Origin: Owenia fusiformis
Taxonomy: Eukaryota > Annelida > Polychaeta > Sabellida > Oweniidae
NCBI GenBank assembly: GCA_903813345.2
Contig: CAIIXF020000012.1
Location: 21,528,184 to 21,592,183 of the forward strand
Reading direction: 5' to 3'
DNA length: 64,000 nucleotides
This document shows positions 9,895 through 21,502 of the stretch, one piece after another (within the stretch, counting starts at the first letter, position 1; every line of letters begins with the position of its first letter). The position numbers and the translations under genes were made by a program. Below the pieces are notes generated by a model. That model ran no database searches and had not been told where the DNA came from. It was given only the letters and a program-made list of their open reading frames with translations.

Positions 9895-12800
9895 CTACAA
9901 TGAATCAGTGTTGGAATCAGATACCACTATATTTGAAATATATTAAACAAGCCCAACCGTCATAGGTTTGATTATTTAAAGGCGGTACAAGTTCAAGACA
10001 CGTCTTCTAGTACCACCTGAAATAACTTACATTTGATAATATTGATATTTTGGGAACTTTCCCATGCCATTTCCAGGAACCCCAGACTTCAGGTTTCTTA
10101 TTGCGCGATCAAAGCAGTCTTAAAGTGCAAATTAGTGTTTTCGGTTGGTGCAGGGAGAGGCCTGGGCTTCTTCAATTTGAATTGTTAATTCCCTTAATCA
10201 ACTCTTCAGGAAATTAGATACTTTGAGGGGAAGGAGGAGGGAAAGTATTGCAACAGATTTCAGACAGTCACATGTTGGATGTTGGCTATCTTCTGAGGAT
10301 TTAAACAGGTACATAGACCAATTAGACCAATGCATTAACTCCAAGAATAGCACGCCTAGAGATGATAAAATAATTTCGACTTTGAGAGAGGGAAGATGCA
10401 AACAACCCACCCACATGTTTTTTCTGAAATGTTTTCCTGATTTTCAACCCCTTCCACCCCTGCTTTTTTAATTTTTGTAGTATCAATATGTTGTGTTTTG
10501 ACACAAACTTAACCCCTTTAAAGGAATAAGTGATTCCTTTAGATAAAGTGGAAAACAATATTTCTCATGTTATTTACCCATAGGGAAAACTCATGCGATC
10601 CATTGCTTTCAACTAATTTTGGTCACCCATAATGGATATCTTTAAAACCCCCGAAGGAATCACTTATTCCTTTAAAGGGGTTAACTGTGTGTCAAAAAGC
10701 AACATATTGATGCAACAAAAAGCAGGGGTGGTTTAAATCTTCAGAAAATAGCCAAAATCATGAGCATAATAGATTAGAACGCAACGAATTACATAAAGCC
10801 AACACTCAAAATCTATGCTTGTCATTTCGAATATGCAAAATCAATAAACAAAGATATTTAAAAATTGTCACAACAAGTCTTTCAATCCATATTATACAAC
10901 ACAAACGTTAAAGTTTTAAGTGCGAAATGGTATTTAGGTTTTCACTCACATCTGTGAAAAATCCAGCAGATTGACCAAACTGAAGTGGAAGCCGTGTCCC
11001 TTCAAGAGCCCCTGGAATTATATTTATCAATAAGTGAACCAACTGCATGCAATGGTGTTAAGGATATTGTACATTTATATACATGTATATAAAGTATATA
11101 GTAGAGTAGTTTATAGTAAAGTATAAAGCAAAACATGGTGGAAGAGAATTTAACATTAAGTAAAGCATACCCCATTAGTCCATTCTTAAGTTACGTACAT
11201 GTATAAGGAGGGTTGGCGGTGTCCTCGTCCATGTCCTGATTGATCAAAGTAATAATTCCCTTCTGGCTCATGTGGATCAAATACCTTTGCTAAAATGAAC
11301 AACATGCCCCAACTAAATGCACAAAGTGTTTTATACCCAATGCTAATTGCATATTTTTTTTACATATCCCATGTATTTCAGTTGATAAAAAATTAACAAT
11401 GTAGAGCAATGTAAGCTCTATAATTGAACATGGCTATACTTACAGATCCGGAGAGATATGGTACAGACACTTCCACATCACCCTGGTCTCCTGATAACTT
11501 AACTATAACGTTCTGGTCCTGTTTACTGACTTCGATTGACGCAGGTACATTCTCGTTACCATTCGATATAAGGACACCATCTCCTGCATTGCTGCAATGT
11601 CAATATATTCATTAGAAAATATGAATATATTTTGCACATAAACCTGGAATTGCTTTAAAACAATGGGAGCAACTGCCCAAGTATTAGCTGATAAAGCACA
11701 CAGTACATCTATATGCAATAATTTGTTTTGCCAGTGCTGTTCTCTACGTTTGGTTAAACGTCTCTACTAGTTAATGGAGAGGTTAAGCTAGCGATGTTTT
11801 TCACAACGTAACCGTGAACGCAAAGTACAAAAATTAACAAAGGAATGTATCGAGCGCTCATAGTTTTATGCGCGCTTAGTCTACTTCAGATACTCTTTCA
11901 GCTTCAGAGTTTCGGGTTTAGAACGGGAGATTTGAATATTTGACGTTGGGTCAACGGGAACCATTTAACTCGTGTCTATTGAACACTATGGTGTCAATTT
12001 TGATTTCGATGCAAAGTTGAATTCTTGCTGAACACGATGATGTATGTCATGCATGATTTAGCGCCAAAAATCTTACGAAACGAGCTCGTTTAAAATATGT
12101 ATTAGAAAACCAGCTATAAAACCGCATCAATGACATACTATAGAATCATTACACGCTATGGTGTAGTCTAAACAAACACTGGATTTGAACGGCTATTTAT
12201 ATGAGAAGGCTACATGAATTTGTATATGGTCGAGTGATACGTACAGGTTCAGTTTCGATTATATATGCAAAGCTTAACCTCTCCATTACTCAACTCTAAA
12301 CCAAATCCGATTGCCCATCCACGTCCCAGCCATTGTTTCTGCATCATATCTAGAGTTGCGGGGTCTCCAATTCCGTCACACTCCAGTCCATTTCTGTCAT
12401 TGGGTCGGACGGTGCAGTCCCCAGGTCCCATTATACCAGAGTTAGTTTCATCCTCTAACGGAGTGCCATTTGGCCAGAATGGGAAGTAGTAGCAATCAAC
12501 GACTGGAATGTTCAACGATAACCATTTTACAAATATGATAAAAATAGCGTGAAACAAAGAAGAACCAGCCATACGTTATTACTTTGAATAAGGTTGTATT
12601 AAAGTAACTTTCTATGATTTCATCTAAAAATTAAAACCCTTGGAAATACTAAATATGGTTTAATTGCCATATATAAAATTCATTTTAGAAATATTGTGGA
12701 TCAAAATGAAAAAAATCAAAAATAAAGAATAAAAATAAATTCGACCTGTGGGATTTGAACCCAGATCTTTTGGAATAATAGTATGTGTTATAGCCACCAC

Positions 12801-15800
12801 TACCACAGTTCCATTACTGAAGGATGAAATTCTTTATGTATATAATCATGCCAGAAAAACATATTTCTAGGAACGTAGACGTTTGTTATGGTTCCTTAAG
12901 TCAACTCGGACCCTAGTTAACTCGGACCCTAGTTAACTCGGACCCTAGTCAACTTGGACCCTAGTTAACTCGGACCCTAGTCAACTTGGACCCTAGTTAA
13001 CTCGGACCCTAGTCAACTTGGACCCTAGTTAACTCGTTGTTAGATGAAACAATGGTTGATAATGGTGAAAAGTAATTCATAAAAAAAATCATGAACCATT
13101 CAGCCTGATTGTGAAATCATATTCCTTAATATTTGATAACCTGAAGAGTTTGATTTTACATGAAACCAGTTAGTTTGTATTACAAACAAATTTGTCAATA
13201 AATTAGGAATTCAATGTGAATTAAACCTTTTTGACATCTCTTCTTCAAACCAAGTTTAAAGGGGTCAAAATGATAATTAAATTGAAAAGGAAGGAATTTC
13301 TTAATGAAAGTAATAGATAAACGTTTCAAATATATATATCTTTTATCGTCTCTTTAGATGTCATATCATGACATATTAGTCACTTAGGTAGAGCAGTTCT
13401 TCCCATTGTCGAGTTGAAGAACTGGTATCTTTATCCTGGCTAGAACCATAGAAAATTCTAGCCAGCGTACCTGCGTCAAATCAAATGATAACATCATATT
13501 TGATAAAATTGTGATTTAGCGCTGTAACTTTAGTATTCACCAAATAATCTAAACACTTAGTGTACAAAAAAGTTAGACAAATCAATTTCCTATATAAAAA
13601 TGTTTTTGCTGAATTTTTCACTGGAAAGATCTTCTGATTTCTGATTTGCCCCGAACCCTCCATTTCTCATTGGGTTACATGGGAATCACGATTTTCAAAA
13701 ATTCATCAAATTTATCATCAATTTTCGACCTATTGTAATTGAGGAAAAAATTGAGAAAATTTGGAGGAATTGGAAATAAAGTCAAGTTACGTTTCCATCA
13801 ATATTAAAGTTATTTCATCGCCGGTTAAGTAAATAAAAATTCAAACGTAAAGAGGCTTTAACACGTAGTTCAATGGGGGAGCTAAGGTTGCAAAACTTAT
13901 GGAGGAGAATGTACCTCTGATTTATATTAACCCTAGAAAAATGACCCCCCCCCCCCTGTTAATTTTTTTCCCCATAACTTTTTATTGGCATCTAGTAGGA
14001 TCTTCAAATGTTCAGTAGCTGGAGCTACAGATATAACAAATGTTTTCTGAAAAAATCAGCAAAATTGCACATAGGGTTATTGATAATCTATTATGATGTA
14101 ATCATCAGCTCCAATAGACAAAATCGGAAAAAGCTAGCACTATTTCTACAATACTTTTGTCTTTAGAATAAAATTACGCAACCTTGCATCATCAAAGTTG
14201 TTAATGTTATTACACCAAGTTGTAGAAAATTAAATGAAGTAAATTTTGGGAAAGTTTGAACATCCTAGCTTTACTAGTTTGTTATTAATATATTATGATG
14301 TAATCATCAGCTCCAATTGACAAAATCGGAAAAAAGCTAGCACTAATTCTACCATACGTGTTGTCTTTAGAATAAAATTACGCAATCCTACATCATCATG
14401 GTTGTTAAAGTTATTACACCAAGTTGTAGAGAATTGAATGAAGTATATTTGCGGAAAGTTTGAACATCCTAGCTCTACTAATAAAAATTTTACAAGGGGG
14501 TGCTCTTTTGACCCCCCTTAGGTGTTTTTGTAACTTTTTTTTACCTTAGGGCTTCTAGGGTTAATATAACTAGGGTCCAATTTGACTAGTGTCCGAGTTG
14601 ACCAGATACCTGTGATATTATGACCTCTCTATTGAGCTATACAGGAACATACTTAGCACACTTTTTCCCTTACACCTTTATACTCAATCGGGAAAATAAA
14701 GGCCTCGCCAGAGGGAAATAGTTCCTAGAGGTCATGTCATGTACATGTATACGTTCACACTTAATCGTTTTCAACAGTGCAAACGTCATTATCCCCTAAT
14801 TGTCTCACGTGTCAGATTTGCAACATACTGTGTTATACATACACCAAATTGTGGAAGTACATCGGCATCTCCCTATCTCAAACTTCTCTCCTTCGGGACA
14901 AGCATGCTCTTCGCCACAGTATGTATATCCTGTCTCGTTCTCCCACATTGTATATGGAGGGCCCTTTCCCGTAGCACAGTTATCAGGAGCGTTAATCTCC
15001 ATTTCCTGATTGTACGAAGTACACGGTTGGCAGCATTCTTAAACAGAATACATCTCATTATGATAAATACATGTAGCTATAATACATGTACTTCCATTTG
15101 ATTGATCAAATACCCGTTCTATACAAATATTTCATACGATTTTCCGTGAATACCTGTTGCACTTTCAATCATTCTAGTCGGGTGTATTCCCCGAAGTCCA
15201 AGGGGCAGGGGACCTTGGGGATCATTGAAAGTGCAACAGGTATTCACCGAAAATTGTATGAATTTTTTGTTATATTATTCACTTTTATATTCACCACTCT
15301 ACCCTTATTATGGAAATGTCTTATAAGAACAAAAATGATTAGATTTTCTAGTACCATTTTTAGATTTACACTTAGTCTAGCGAAACGCCAAATCTGGTGA
15401 AAGTGCCAATTAAATACGCCTTTTTCTGATGTCACAAGCATGGCAGTCTTCTAATTTTTATGCACGTGTAATGAGAGACCGGTTTATAATGGAAATTAAT
15501 TGGGATATGCGTGTGCCAGTTAATATTGGTGAAGTTATGATGGATTAAAAGTGCAAAAATGGGTGAAAAATGTTTAAATTCTCCCAAATAATAAGAATGG
15601 TAACCATTCTTATGAAAAAATAATACATTATTGTAAAAATCTTTAGCTTTCCTGAAATTAAGTGTGCACTTATTGGGGATTTTTAGAAAATAGACATGAA
15701 AAGGAATGACACAAGCCAGAAATATTCTAAATTGAAACAATTTTTTGTTTGGCTGCTTCTCTCTTTAAGAATACACTCTACAACAAATATTTGAGATTTG

Positions 15801-18800
15801 GGCCACTGTATATAAGGTCGAGACGATTGTATCTACAGTATAATACAGGTACCAATTAAATGCAATTTACGAAACGATATCTTACGGTCAAACATGCCTC
15901 TAACATCACAGTCGATGAGAGCTTCGTCTGGTCTGAGATGCTCTTCTTCAACTTCTTCTTCAAACAGATGATTAGTGATGCGCATTAAATTTCATGTATT
16001 TAATAATGTATGACCACATAGTCATCGTAAATATAAATATAATGTGTTTACATACATACATTATGTATACTAAAACCAATTCTTAAATGATGTCCACATA
16101 AACGTTTCATTTAGAAAAGTACTTTAGGTACCTTGAAATAAAAGTACTCTCTTCTAAACCTGCAAAACATGTACGACTTTCACGTACCTTCGTGACATAA
16201 ATAGTCACCATCTTCGACGCTATTAGGCCATTGACACGAACAGGTTTCCGGGTCAAAATTTAAGGGTTTCATACACCATCTTGGATATGCCTCAAATCCA
16301 CTGTCGAACTGATCCGTAGGCTGGCACTGATAGTATCGACATTTGTTATCCTCATATTCAAAATAGCCACCATCACATTGTGCTGGTAGTAACAAATTAT
16401 AATTAAAGATGCAACAATTAGTGCAACGATCATGGACCAGTGTCGAAATATGTTTAAGTTTGGATATTTCATCAAGACTAACATATATTTTTCAGTGTTA
16501 TCTCCAAAGAAACATACAACATTATTTCAGTTACTATTCCTTTTGAAACGTGGTGGATCTAAAAATCTATAAGTGGGACTCCATAGTATAGAAGCTTTGG
16601 AATGTATTTACACTTCTTGATACTGAAATAGGTAGTTCACATCCATACATTTTAAGAAAATAGGTATGTCAAATGAGATATTAAAGCCAAATGTTGCCCT
16701 GGTAGCTCAGGAAAAGTAAAAAGGATTGGTATCGATGGCGAACTGAATTCAACATTGTTTTTCTCTCAAACCAATTATTGCAAATATTCTGCAAAATAAC
16801 ACGGTTCATTATTTATATACGAGGGTTGATCATAGAGTTCTCATAATATCTCTTCAATTTCTTTATTTTTAAATATATTCTAATGAAATTTTCACTGTCT
16901 TATTAATTCAGCAAAAATATTTAGTTTAACAGAAATATTAAATAAGAAATGGTTACCATAGTATCTGGAAATCAAGGCACCCGGGGCAAATAAAAATAAT
17001 TGAGAGAATGAGCTTAATTAACCATGTTTACATACATAATAAACTCTCATGAATTACCAAACACGTTAAAATGTTAACTTGAATATTATGTTGCTAAGTG
17101 CTTTAACAATTAAATAAAATGATCATGTAAATTCTGTGATGTCATAGGGGATGCTTTCATGCTTCATTAGATGTGATACCAGAGTCTGAGACTCAAAGCT
17201 AATAGATACAATAGATACAGAGATCTTCAGAAAAATAAAATTCATACAGATAAAATGTAATGTTAAGTTTGTAAGATCCTTTGGTCAGACTAAACATGAT
17301 CTAAAACAAGTATATTGCTCACATGTCAGCAAAATTACACCCTCTGTGTGGTCTGTACATGTTAAATACGATTTAAAGGGGCAAAATCAATTTTCCTCGG
17401 GATATTTGACAAAACAGTCATGGGGTCGAGCAGTCACTTCTAATGAAGCATAACAATCATCCATTATGAGATCACACAATTCACATGACCATTATAATAG
17501 TTCACAACAGTCAAGAGCACATATTATTTGACAATTTAATTTTGATAGCTTATTTGACAACGGATTATGTATTTAAACATGGTTAACGGGGGCTATTCTA
17601 GCTAGTTTTTTTATTTGCCCCAGGTGCCTTGATTTCAAGTTACTATGGCAACCATTTCTTATTTATTTTTTATGTTTCTGTTATTCTAAATATTTTTTGC
17701 TGGATTAATAGAACATTCTATGCTGCACATCCTGTGAAAATTTCGTAGGAAAATATTGGAAAATAAAAAAGATAGAGAGATATTATGAGAACTTTATGAT
17801 CAACCCTCGTATATTCTATATTATTGTTTTTGTGAAAAATTTTTGTTTCTTAGTTCAATTGTTTTTTGTTCCTTTCTACCAATTCTTGAAAATGAAATAA
17901 AAGATCTTTCCAAACCTTGTTGGGACAAAATAGCATATACAACATTTTCTTAACAAGATACTTTTTTGATTGGACCAAACTCTCCTTTGCACAATTACAA
18001 TATTGAGAGACCTAAACACGTAGTGTATATGTCATTTTGTTCCAATGAGGTTCAGATAGATGTTTCATTCCATTCCGAACATATGACACCGAGAGCAAAA
18101 AATGTATGATATGTTTTCTAAAACAATATGGAGAAAGGTATATATATTTTTTCAAATTAAATTGTTACCATTCAAAAGATGATCATTAAATTGACGATGT
18201 GTAAAATATTCAGAATTTGTTGATGACTGGTTGAAGAGAAACATGTGTTCACTTCGGTTTGCCATGTCGATACCAATCCTTTTCGAATTTTCTCTCTACA
18301 GGCCTTGTTGCCCCTTAAATAATATGCTAGGCATTAGTCTTATATGTTTTACTCTAGTCTTTAGAACATACAGATATTTGAATTACATGGCGCTGACCTT
18401 ATTTAGGTAATCATATTTTGTCACACCTTGACACACGTTAAATCCATTGAAATATTCTCAAAGATAATTTGACTTTTCATGTACATCACTAAGTCTTGTC
18501 AGTGTCAAGCAAACAAGGTTACGGTCGTCGCCTTCGCATTCAAGATGTCGGACGGGAAGTATCGATTTCGATATATTTTGGCAAAACTGCCCTAATTCAC
18601 GTCACCATACTAGTCAATGGGCAAAAGGGCAAACGCCTGACTTTTTATCTCGAGTTATGGATTTATGTGACCTCACTGGCCTATCTGAGGCTCTAAAGCT
18701 ATGTCTAAGCTACATCTTGACACTAAACTCAATAGGGGCCAAACATCTACTTTTTGAAATATTGGTCAATTGTGACACTACCCCCTCTCTCTGCAGACAC

Positions 18801-20357
18801 AAATTGAAATTCACAAAAATGAAGGCAAAATTAATACGCCACTTGACTCGGAATTTTCCTTCAGATAACCCAAATAAACGCATTTTCAGAAGAAATGGCA
18901 TGTTGTCATTGCAAAAAGATGACAACTGTGCCTACATACTAGCTTACTGACTCGTCATGATCACAATTGTGTTGGGACTACATTTATTTTTGAATACTAC
19001 TTTTTTCACTACGGAAGTGACGTATTAGGGCATTTTGGCCTTTAGTTTAATGCAGAAGTGAGTATGTGATCACGTGAACAATCATGAACACGTGCTCTCT
19101 CAGTGCCGCGCATACGCAAAGTAAAATTTGAAATCGCGAAAATGGCATCAACATTAGTTCAACATCATCATTTCAAAACTACGGTAATACTTTTGAAATT
19201 ACTCTATCCAAACTTGTAGAGAATACTTTAGTATAATTCGGTGAAACCTCAAAATATCGAAATCGACACTTCCCGTCCGTCATATTGTATGCGAAGGTGA
19301 CGGTCGTAACCTTCGCTTAGTGGATACTACTGATCAGTGTACATGGTTTCAAATGTTAAACACAGGTCAAATGAATGCAGGTTATAACTGTTATCACAAA
19401 TAGAATAAGTCTTACCTGCATCGACTACCTCAATTGCTGGAATTAAATGAAAACTATAATGTTAAATGCTAAAAAGCAGGAAAATAGACGTTTAATTTTA
19501 TTTTTGTTAGAATCGAAAGGTCCATGTGCAGTATGGCAAGTGATTTTAGACGGTCATATATTTCACCATGAATACTTTCTGGCCATCAATACAGTGTTTT
19601 TTATTAAAACAATATGTTTTCTTTCAAGTGAAGTCCCCATGATAGTAAAAATATATCGATCTAACTCTCTGAAAAGAGTATGGCAGTTGGCACTTTTTAA
19701 AAATGTTAGGCTCATTTTCTGAAAAGAGGATCTTGTTTTTCTTAATTTAAACATATCGAAAGTTTCTTCTACACTTTATCAACAATTTCTGAAAATGGGA
19801 TGCGTATTTAAATCCGTTAAAGTTAAAAATCACATATCCCATGTTATTTTCCCATAGGGAAAACACGTGCTATCTATTGTTTTCAGCATAATTTTGGTCA
19901 TCGAAAATCGGTATCTTCAAAACTAGACTTACAACCATTCACCTTTTGGAGATGTTTTAGACCGCCTGCTGAATAATCTTTTCATGCAATAAAAAACAGT
20001 AAAAGAAGATCCTCTTTTGAGTAAATAGGTTCTACGTTTTGAAAAAAATGTTGACATGGGGTCCCTATTCATAATTTTTCGAATTGTTCGACTGAAATTG
20101 TTATCATCATGATTACTTCACTTTAAAGATAACATATTGTTTTAATAAAAAACACTGTATTTATGCCCAGAAAGTAGTCGTGGTTATAGAAATAACTGTC
20201 TAAAATCACTTGCCATACTGCACTTGGACCAAATTTAGTATTTAATATCTGTGTGTATATTTTGCTCTTTATATTCCCTACCTGTTATATCAGGATATTT
20301 AACAAATGCGTTGCAAACGGAGAGCATCACCATCGGCGCCAGTACATGGCACCACAT
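9799..20357 (-). CDS. Gene A: secreted CBM14 / laminin-G-like protein, 387 aa (10 coding exons)
   Basis: Hand-assembled by joining (minus strand) 20357-20282, 19436-19416, 16382-16188, 15957-15886, 15037-14843, 12502-12295, 11591-11444, 11289-11199, 11011-10950 and 9894-9799. The sum is 1164 nt, with GT-AG at every intron and conserved phases. The product starts with a signal peptide ending near ...VCNAF. A CBM14-like domain follows (six Cys, CRYYQC and FDPETCSCQWP), then an acidic linker with CDVRGMFD and a second Cys-rich module (YTYCGEEHAC...CRCTS). The last ~205 residues are laminin-G/concanavalin-like (YFPFWP, NSGIM, WLGRGWAIGF, GDGVLISNGN). Inferred role: an extracellular chitin-binding matrix protein of the Pif/BMSP kind, perhaps in shell or cuticle. 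A VWA domain is absent. A spliced 5' UTR is likely, since a 3' splice site lies 7 nt before the ATG. Exon-by-exon similarity to gene B is the strongest support. Confidence 0.88.
10450..10735. mobile_element. Foldback element in gene A last intron
   Basis: The left arm (ccacccctgcttttt...tcaatatgttg...ttgacac...ccctttaaaggaat) is mirrored by the right arm, ending 'gcaacatattgatgcaac' and 'agcaggggtgg'. The arms are ~100 bp. The core (10560-10640) resembles 19845-19925 inside another element. Confidence 0.75.
10950..11011 (-). CDS. Gene A exon 9
   Basis: 62 nt, phase 1 in and phase 0 out, donor GAT|GTGAGT. The junction codon with exon 8 makes Trp, followed by ALEGTRLPLQFGQSAGFFTD. This closely matches gene B exon 11. 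Confidence 0.9.
11199..11289 (-). CDS. Gene A exon 8 (single copy of the exon duplicated in gene B)
   Basis: 91 nt, phase 0 in and phase 1 out, acceptor 'cattttag', donor T|GTACGT. It reads QRYLIHMS...NQDMDED...NPPYT. Gene B has two alternative versions; this one is closer to B10b (NQDMDED). Confidence 0.9.
11444..11591 (-). CDS. Gene A exon 7
   Basis: 148 nt, phase 2 in and phase 0 out, donor TCT|GTAAGT. It encodes the laminin-G-like core NAGDGVLISNGNENVPASIE through SVPYLSGS. Confidence 0.9.
11774..12286. mobile_element. TIR element T1, copy 1 (513 bp)
   Basis: Termini ATGGAGAGGTTAAGCT and its reverse complement, flanked by TA on both sides. No coding capacity. It fills most of the intron between exons 6 and 7 of gene A and starts 8 bp from the exon 6 donor. 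A second copy in the opposite orientation lies at 51311-55045. Confidence 0.85.
12295..12502 (-). CDS. Gene A exon 6 (start of laminin-G-like region)
   Basis: 208 nt, phase 1 in and phase 2 out. It reads VDCYYFPFWPNG...DETNSGIM...CTVRPNDRNG...KQWLGRGWAIGF. The donor must be GA|GTTGAG to keep phase with exon 7; this is weaker than the paralogue's GA|GTAAGT. Intron sequence beyond the first few bases belongs to the T1 transposable element. Confidence 0.88.
12742..12815 (-). other. tRNA-like sequence, probably a tRNA-derived SINE head or pseudogene
   Basis: On the minus strand it contains GTGGTAGTGGTGGCTATAAC and the T-arm-like 'gggttcaaatccca', similar to RNA polymerase III A and B boxes. I could not fold a consistent acceptor stem or anticodon arm, so a working tRNA is unlikely. 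Confidence 0.35.
12900..13035. repeat. 16-bp tandem repeat, eight copies
   Basis: Unit GTTAACTCGGACCCTA. After the third copy the units alternate between a GTTAACTCGG and a GTCAACTTGG form, giving a 32-bp higher-order period. Confidence 0.92.
13480..13915. mobile_element. Half copy of foldback family F28987
   Basis: Closely matches 29440-29861 (shared 'gatttgccccgaaccctcca', 'caaaaattcatcaaattta', 'acacgtagttcaa'). The opposite arm is missing. Confidence 0.8.
13923..14568. mobile_element. TIR element with internal ~205-bp duplication
   Basis: Ends TATATTAACCCTAGAA and TTCTAGGGTTAATATA. Internal runs of C and G near both ends pair as well. Within it, 14080-14280 is repeated at about 14285-14484 with scattered differences (shared 'tattatgatgtaatcatcag'). 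Confidence 0.75.
14843..15037 (-). CDS. Gene A exon 5 (second Cys-rich CBM14-like module)
   Basis: 195 nt, phase 1 to phase 1, acceptor 'gtttaag', donor T|GTATGT. It shows CCQPC near the start, then GPPYTMW, GYTYCGEEHACPEG and CRCTS, all shared with gene B exon 6. Confidence 0.9.
15129..15264. mobile_element. Small hairpin element
   Basis: Arms 'tacctgttgcactttcaat' and its reverse complement, extending to 'atttcatac'. A GC-rich centre (ccccgaagtccaaggggc) is itself palindromic. Total ~136 bp, inside a gene A intron. Confidence 0.85.
15886..15957 (-). CDS. Gene A exon 4 (acidic linker)
   Basis: 72 nt, phase 1 to phase 1, donor C|GTAAGA. Rich in Glu and ending CDVRGMFD. The acceptor sits in an AAG-AAG-AAG run, so the exon could be one or two codons longer or shorter. 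Confidence 0.85.
16188..16382 (-). CDS. Gene A exon 3 (first CBM14-like chitin-binding domain)
   Basis: 195 nt, phase 1 to phase 1, acceptor 'ctaccag', donor G|GTACGT. Cys pattern with GGYFEYEDNKCRYYQC, then RWCMKPLNFDPETCSCQWPN. This is typical of peritrophin-A modules that bind chitin through aromatic residues. Confidence 0.92.
16819..17820. mobile_element. Foldback element, ~1.0 kb
   Basis: Arms ACGAGGGTTGATCATAGAGT and the reverse complement ending AACCCTCGT, flanked by TATA-rich sequence. The arms extend imperfectly ~180 bp (shared 'caaggcacc...gggcaaataaa'). In gene A intron 2; no coding content. Confidence 0.88.
18487..19339. mobile_element. Foldback family CAC5, copy 1 (853 bp)
   Basis: Starts CACTAAGTCTTGTCAGTG and ends GATCAGTG, with TACAT duplicated on both sides (18482-18486, 19340-19344). 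Inner arms 'aaggttacggtcg...gacgggaag...tcgatttcgatat' pair across the element and are shared with copy 2 at 37589-38284. No transposase frame. Confidence 0.85.
19416..19436 (-). CDS. Gene A exon 2 (21 nt)
   Basis: Acceptor 'attccag', donor G|GTAAGA, phase 1 to phase 1. It adds IEVVDA between the signal peptide and the first CBM14 domain. Gene B has an 18-nt equivalent. Confidence 0.8.
19514..20236. mobile_element. Foldback element filling gene A intron 1
   Basis: Left arm 'ggtccatgtgcagtatggca' continuing through 'gtgattttagac' to 'aaaacaatatg' is mirrored at 20130-20230. It occupies most of the 845-bp intron between exons 1 and 2. Confidence 0.85.
20282..20357 (-). CDS. Gene A exon 1 (signal peptide)
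   Basis: 76 nt from ATG to donor G|GTAGGG, phase 1 out. It encodes MWCHVLAPMVMLSVCNAF and a short tail; the hydrophobic core and small residues fit a secretion signal. Same length as gene B exon 1. An acceptor (tgatttcag) lies 7 nt before the ATG, implying an upstream non-coding exon. Confidence 0.88.
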
Positions 20358-20522
20358 AGTGTTTCTGAAATCAGAATATTGCATGTAACCCAATATAACT
20401 AATATAATTTTTGTTGTTCAAAATAGCACCTGTAAAAAAACGTCAATAAAATCACAAGAACTGAAAAATGTAACATTCGTTGTCATGTCATGTCTACGTT
20501 CTGGTCTTGAGTGACTGAGGCT

Positions 20523-21502
20523 AACACCCCAGTCACATTTCCTACGGCGACCTTGCGGTCTATCATTTCTGCGGCCAGTAACATTTCTACGCTCGCCGTG
20601 GAATTTCTGCTCTTTCATACTTTTGCAGTCACATTTCCCACGGCAAGTCGCACGGTGAATTTTAAATTTCTGTTGATAAAAATAATACTTTTTTCATTTT
20701 ATTTACATGAGGACAATTTATAAATGCTATTCATAGTGCTAGGATTAGTATGTATCCAACAGACTGACTGAAACTGCGTGGTATAAATTGAAAACCAATG
20801 CGTTCCAATCTATACGGCACATTTATATTTGGATGAAAATACGCAGTTTCGAATATGCATTCCTTGGAACCGCGTGGTTCCAATTTATTCTCTTCATCAG
20901 CGGCGACCCGTACCCCAAAGCCAAATGTAATAATGTATTGTATTTTATCCTTGTATTAAAATAAATAAACTATGTCTACCAACGTTCGTCTTCTTTGATA
21001 TAAAGGTACAATTAAATGCAATATAAAGTAACACAGCATATTGTCAAGAGGAAATAAAGCTAGTTGAAGTAACAAATGTGCAAATTAATTTTACCCATTA
21101 GGCCATTTTGAATAGCACTTCCTATGTAAACAAATATTTTGAATTACAAAACTTTAACATAGGTGCCTTATAGTCTGAATATAATTCAGACTAAATAGGA
21201 TATAGTCTAGTGCTAGGATGTTATATCAAATGAAAAGTGATCGTGAAACATTGACAAATAATGATTCAATCTTGTTGAGCCAGTTGATTTCTACGGGGAC
21301 CTCAGAAATGAACAAATATTATAACTCCAAATTATAATTTCTACGGCGACTCTGCGGCCTGTAAAAAACTTGATAAGCCGTACGGAGGCCGCAAGGCGAG
21401 CGTAGTTTGTCAGTGTTTGTCTACGCTCGCCGCAGAAATTCACTGATTTAATTGATCTGCGGTCGACGCACGGCCTCCGTACGACAAATGTGACTGGGGT
21501 GT
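20523..21502. mobile_element. TIR element, ~980 bp
   Basis: Ends ACACCCCAGTCACATTT and AAATGTGACTGGGGTGT. It carries several 'ctacggcgacc' and 'ctacgctcgcc' subterminal motifs in both orientations, and no coding content. Confidence 0.85.

Larger units (their letters stand above)
12899..14604. mobile_element. Composite inverted-end element with subterminal satellite
   Basis: Left end 'gtcaactcggaccctag' reappears reversed at 14571-14603 (actagggtcc...gtccgagttgacc). It contains a 16-bp satellite, a half copy of the 28987 family and the smaller TIR element at 13923-14568. It lies in the intron between gene A exons 5 and 6. Confidence 0.55.

Noticed and set aside
12742-12815. Functional tRNA gene
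   Set aside because: A and B box-like words are present, but acceptor and anticodon stems do not fold consistently; kept only as a tRNA-like sequence.
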